14,774 nt of DNA from DATLFP01 sp035540955 (lineage in GTDB: Bacteria; Actinomycetota; Acidimicrobiia; Acidimicrobiales; CADCSY01), in NCBI GenBank assembly GCA_035540955.1, contig DATLFP010000047.1:1-14774 (forward strand). Direction: 5' to 3'. Under the pieces are notes generated by a model. The model was not told the origin of the DNA. It made no database searches and saw only the letters and a list, made by a program, of their open reading frames with translations. The translations under genes and the position numbers were made by a program. Position 1 is the first letter of the stretch, and the number at the start of each line of letters is the position of its first letter. This document shows, piece by piece, positions 12,927 to 14,774 of this stretch.

Positions 12927-14630
12927 CTACGGGATGACGGCGGCGTCGATCACGCCGGAGGGCGGCGGGGTGGCACCGAGGGAGCCGTGGAACGCGGCCT
13001 TGCCGAAGGTGAAGATGCCGCCGTCGGAGGCCACGAGGTGATAGCCGTCGCCCGTGGCGGAGGGCAGCATGCCGATGATCGGCCGGTTGAGCACCAGGTT
13101 CCCGGTGGAGCCGTGGAACTTCGCGTCACCGAAGGCGAAGATGCCGCCGTCGGAGGCCACGAGCCAGTACCCGCGGCCGGTCGGGGTCGGCGCCATCGCC
13201 ACGATCGGCCGGTTCAGCCTCATGGCACCGGTCGAGCCGTGGAAGGCGGCGTCGCCGAAGGAGAAGATGCCGCCGTCGCCACCGAGCAGCCAGTAGCCGC
13301 GCCCCGTCGGTGTCGGCGCCATCCCGATGACGCCGCTCGCCAGCTGCTGCCCGCACATCGATCCGTGATCCCGCGCGTCGCCGCGGGCGAGCACACAGCC
13401 CTCGTACCCGAACACCCATGCGCCCTTGCCGGTCGGTGTCGACCGGATGCCGGCGGCGAAGCCACCGGGCATCCCGTCGGGCAGGTCGATGGCATCGCCG
13501 AAGGCGGCGATGTCGCCGTAGGCGCTCACGGTCCAGTAGCCGCGGCCGGTCGGCGTCGGCTCGAGATCGACGGCCATCGGGCAGTCGAAGCCGACGTGCC
13601 AGCACGTGTTCGGGTAGCCGCCGAAGTAGCCGGCCTTGCCGAAGGTGACGACCCCTCCGTCGCCGAGCAGCATCCAATAGCCGGCGCCGCTGTCACCGGC
13701 GGGCGACCCTGACGGCGGAGGCGGGACCGAGCCGGGGGTCGTCGTGGGCGTCGTCGGCGGCAGCGTCGTGCTCGTGGTCGTGGTGACCGCCGGCGCGGAG
13801 ACACCCGTCTTCGAGCCGATCCAGGAACGGAAGTGCGACACCTGGTTGAACACCCCCGGCGCCGTCGTGCACACCTCGGGCCCGAAGCTCACGACGCCGG
13901 TGAGCACGACCTCGCCGCGGCGGTTCGTGGCGAGGAGCGGCCCGCCGCTGTCGCCGACGCAGGCGCTGGCGACCGTCGAACCGGCGCACAGGTGCCGAGG
14001 CGCGCTGTACGACGAGGCGAAGATGGACCCGCACATCGTGTCGGACCAGATCGGGAGGTCGGCCCGCTGGAGGCGGGTCGGATACGCGTTGCCGCTCGGC
14101 GTCACCCGGCCCCAGCCGGCGACGACGCCCCAGTAGTCGGTGTCGTTCCAGATCGGCTCGACATCGCTCGACATCATCGGGATCGGCGCCTGGCTCGACG
14201 GCCGGTCGAGCTGGATCAGCGCGACGTCGGGCCCGCCGATGCCGCCCCGCCAGTCGGGATGGATGTGGATCGACCGAGCGCGGATGTCATCGCCGTCGGA
14301 TCCGAAGAGGTCGCGCCGGCCCACGAGCACCCGCAAGGCGGGCGGGTTCACGATGAAGTCGACGCAGTGCGCCGCGGTGAGCACCCACGACGGCTCGATC
14401 AGGGAGCCGCCGCAGAACTGACCCTGGAAGTCGTCGACGTCCGGGGCGACCAGCGCGGCGATGAAGGTCCACGTGGCGGGCGCCTCGGTCCCGCCGACGA
14501 CCTTGGTGTCGAGCCCGGCACCGCCCGAGGTCGGCGCCGGGTCGTGCGCGGCGGCGACATCCGCGCCGAGGAGTCCGGCGACGGCAACCGTCGCCATGAG
14601 GACGACGAGCGTCCGCCGAAGTGCAGCCAT
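12927..14630 (-). CDS. secreted chymotrypsin-fold serine protease with six C-terminal GYWLVASDGGIFxFGDA-type repeats, 567 aa
   Basis: Exported S1-family protease. A signal peptide (basic MAALRR, hydrophobic 8-27, AAA-H near 26-29) is followed by a short propeptide to K43 and the mature start VVGG (44-47). The catalytic triad is complete: H88 (LTAAHC), D135 (DVALIQL) and S228 (CVGDSGGP). The S1 pocket has Ser222 where trypsin has Asp189, with Gly at positions equivalent to 216 and 226, suggesting chymotrypsin-like preference. A Thr/Pro linker (283-310) leads to six repeats of about 42 residues starting near 318, 365, 404, 446, 489 and 530; the last three are the cleanest (GDGGIFSFGDAAFHGSTG). 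Such repeats are common in secreted Acidimicrobiia proteins and may form a propeller or bind the cell surface. ATG 14630 follows TACCCT by 6 nt. Confidence 0.93.
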   Translation of the reverse strand: MAALRRTLVVLMATVAVAGLLGADVAAAHDPAPTSGGAGLDTKVVGGTEAPATWTFIAALVAPDVDDFQGQFCGGSLIEPSWVLTAAHCVDFIVNPPALRVLVGRRDLFGSDGDDIRARSIHIHPDWRGGIGGPDVALIQLDRPSSQAPIPMMSSDVEPIWNDTDYWGVVAGWGRVTPSGNAYPTRLQRADLPIWSDTMCGSIFASSYSAPRHLCAGSTVASACVGDSGGPLLATNRRGEVVLTGVVSFGPEVCTTAPGVFNQVSHFRSWIGSKTGVSAPAVTTTTSTTLPPTTPTTTPGSVPPPPSGSPAGDSGAGYWMLLGDGGVVTFGKAGYFGGYPNTCWHVGFDCPMAVDLEPTPTGRGYWTVSAYGDIAAFGDAIDLPDGMPGGFAAGIRSTPTGKGAWVFGYEGCVLARGDARDHGSMCGQQLASGVIGMAPTPTGRGYWLLGGDGGIFSFGDAAFHGSTGAMRLNRPIVAMAPTPTGRGYWLVASDGGIFAFGDAKFHGSTGNLVLNRPIIGMLPSATGDGYHLVASDGGIFTFGKAAFHGSLGATPPPSGVIDAAVIP

Positions 14631-14636
14631 CGGTCG

Positions 14637-14642
14637 AGGGTA
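14637..14642 (-). promoter_or_regulatory. -10 box (TACCCT) for the secreted protease
   Basis: TACCCT on the minus strand ends 6 nt before ATG 14630, giving a leaderless transcript. A clear -35 is not seen. Confidence 0.5.
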
Positions 14643-14710
14643 CGAGTGGCTCGAGTCGCGGCTCTCGCGCCATTCGGATCATTTTGTGTCACCGTCCGCG
14701 CGGAACACGG

Positions 14711-14761
14711 CGTTCTGGGACCGATCGGGTACGGCCCGCCGGCCCGATCGGTCCCAGAACG
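14711..14761. terminator. perfect 19-bp inverted repeat, likely strong tail-less terminator
   Basis: CGTTCTGGGACCGATCGGG (14711-14729) and its exact reverse complement (14743-14761) are separated by 13 nt, giving a very stable GC-rich hairpin. It is followed on the plus strand by a G-run and has no U-tract on either strand. Placed 80 bp before the protease start, it most likely ends transcription from genes beyond the right edge. A recombinase or regulator site is the alternative. Confidence 0.55.
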
Positions 14762-14774
14762 GGGGTGTGGGGGG

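Overview
The window looks like chromosomal DNA from a very GC-rich actinomycete, most likely of the class Acidimicrobiia (Iamia/Ilumatobacter-type). The signs are the strongly GC-biased third codon positions, a pafB-pafC pair, and a secreted protein ending in 'GYWLVASDGGIFAFGDA'-type repeats that I associate with that class. There are no rRNA or tRNA genes, no insertion sequences, no CRISPR and no phage genes. The taxonomy is inference from gene content.

Layout. (1) 1-4255, minus strand: an operon for an AddAB-like double-strand-break resection machine, with the AddB-like nuclease first and the AddA/UvrD-like helicase overlapping it by 8 bp and running off the left edge. (2) 4543-4767, plus: a small conserved-looking protein of unknown function. 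(3) 4774-6937, minus: a GHKL (Hsp90/MutL/MORC-fold) ATPase followed by a SAM-dependent methyltransferase. (4) 7015-9835, plus: a DUF2786 protein, a VapBC toxin-antitoxin pair, a very short NYN/PIN-like protein and a DEDDy-type 3'-5' exonuclease. (5) 9836-10130: a hairpin-rich gap of lower GC. (6) 10142-11068: two paralogous coiled-coil/membrane-anchor genes flanking a minus-strand MTH1187/YqgV-like (DUF77) gene; the second paralog is a shortened copy with a duplicated promoter. (7) 11069-12879, minus: pafC and pafB, the WYL-domain DNA-damage regulators. (8) 12927-14630, minus: a secreted chymotrypsin-fold protease with a six-repeat C-terminal domain. (9) 14711-14761: a perfect 19-bp inverted repeat.

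Common threads. DNA repair or nuclease functions recur (AddAB-like complex, PafBC, DEDDy exonuclease, two PIN-like proteins). The two coiled-coil paralogs next to pafBC share a promoter whose spacing resembles the actinobacterial RecA-NDp/PafBC promoter, so they may be damage-responsive; this is inference. Across the window most first genes have a TAnnnT-like box ending 6-8 nt before the start codon and no Shine-Dalgarno sequence, which points to widespread leaderless transcripts. I used that pattern to choose several starts. I do not see a clear-cut new defence system; the best candidates for something undescribed are the coiled-coil duplication with its promoter, the minimal NYN protein and the GHKL ATPase.
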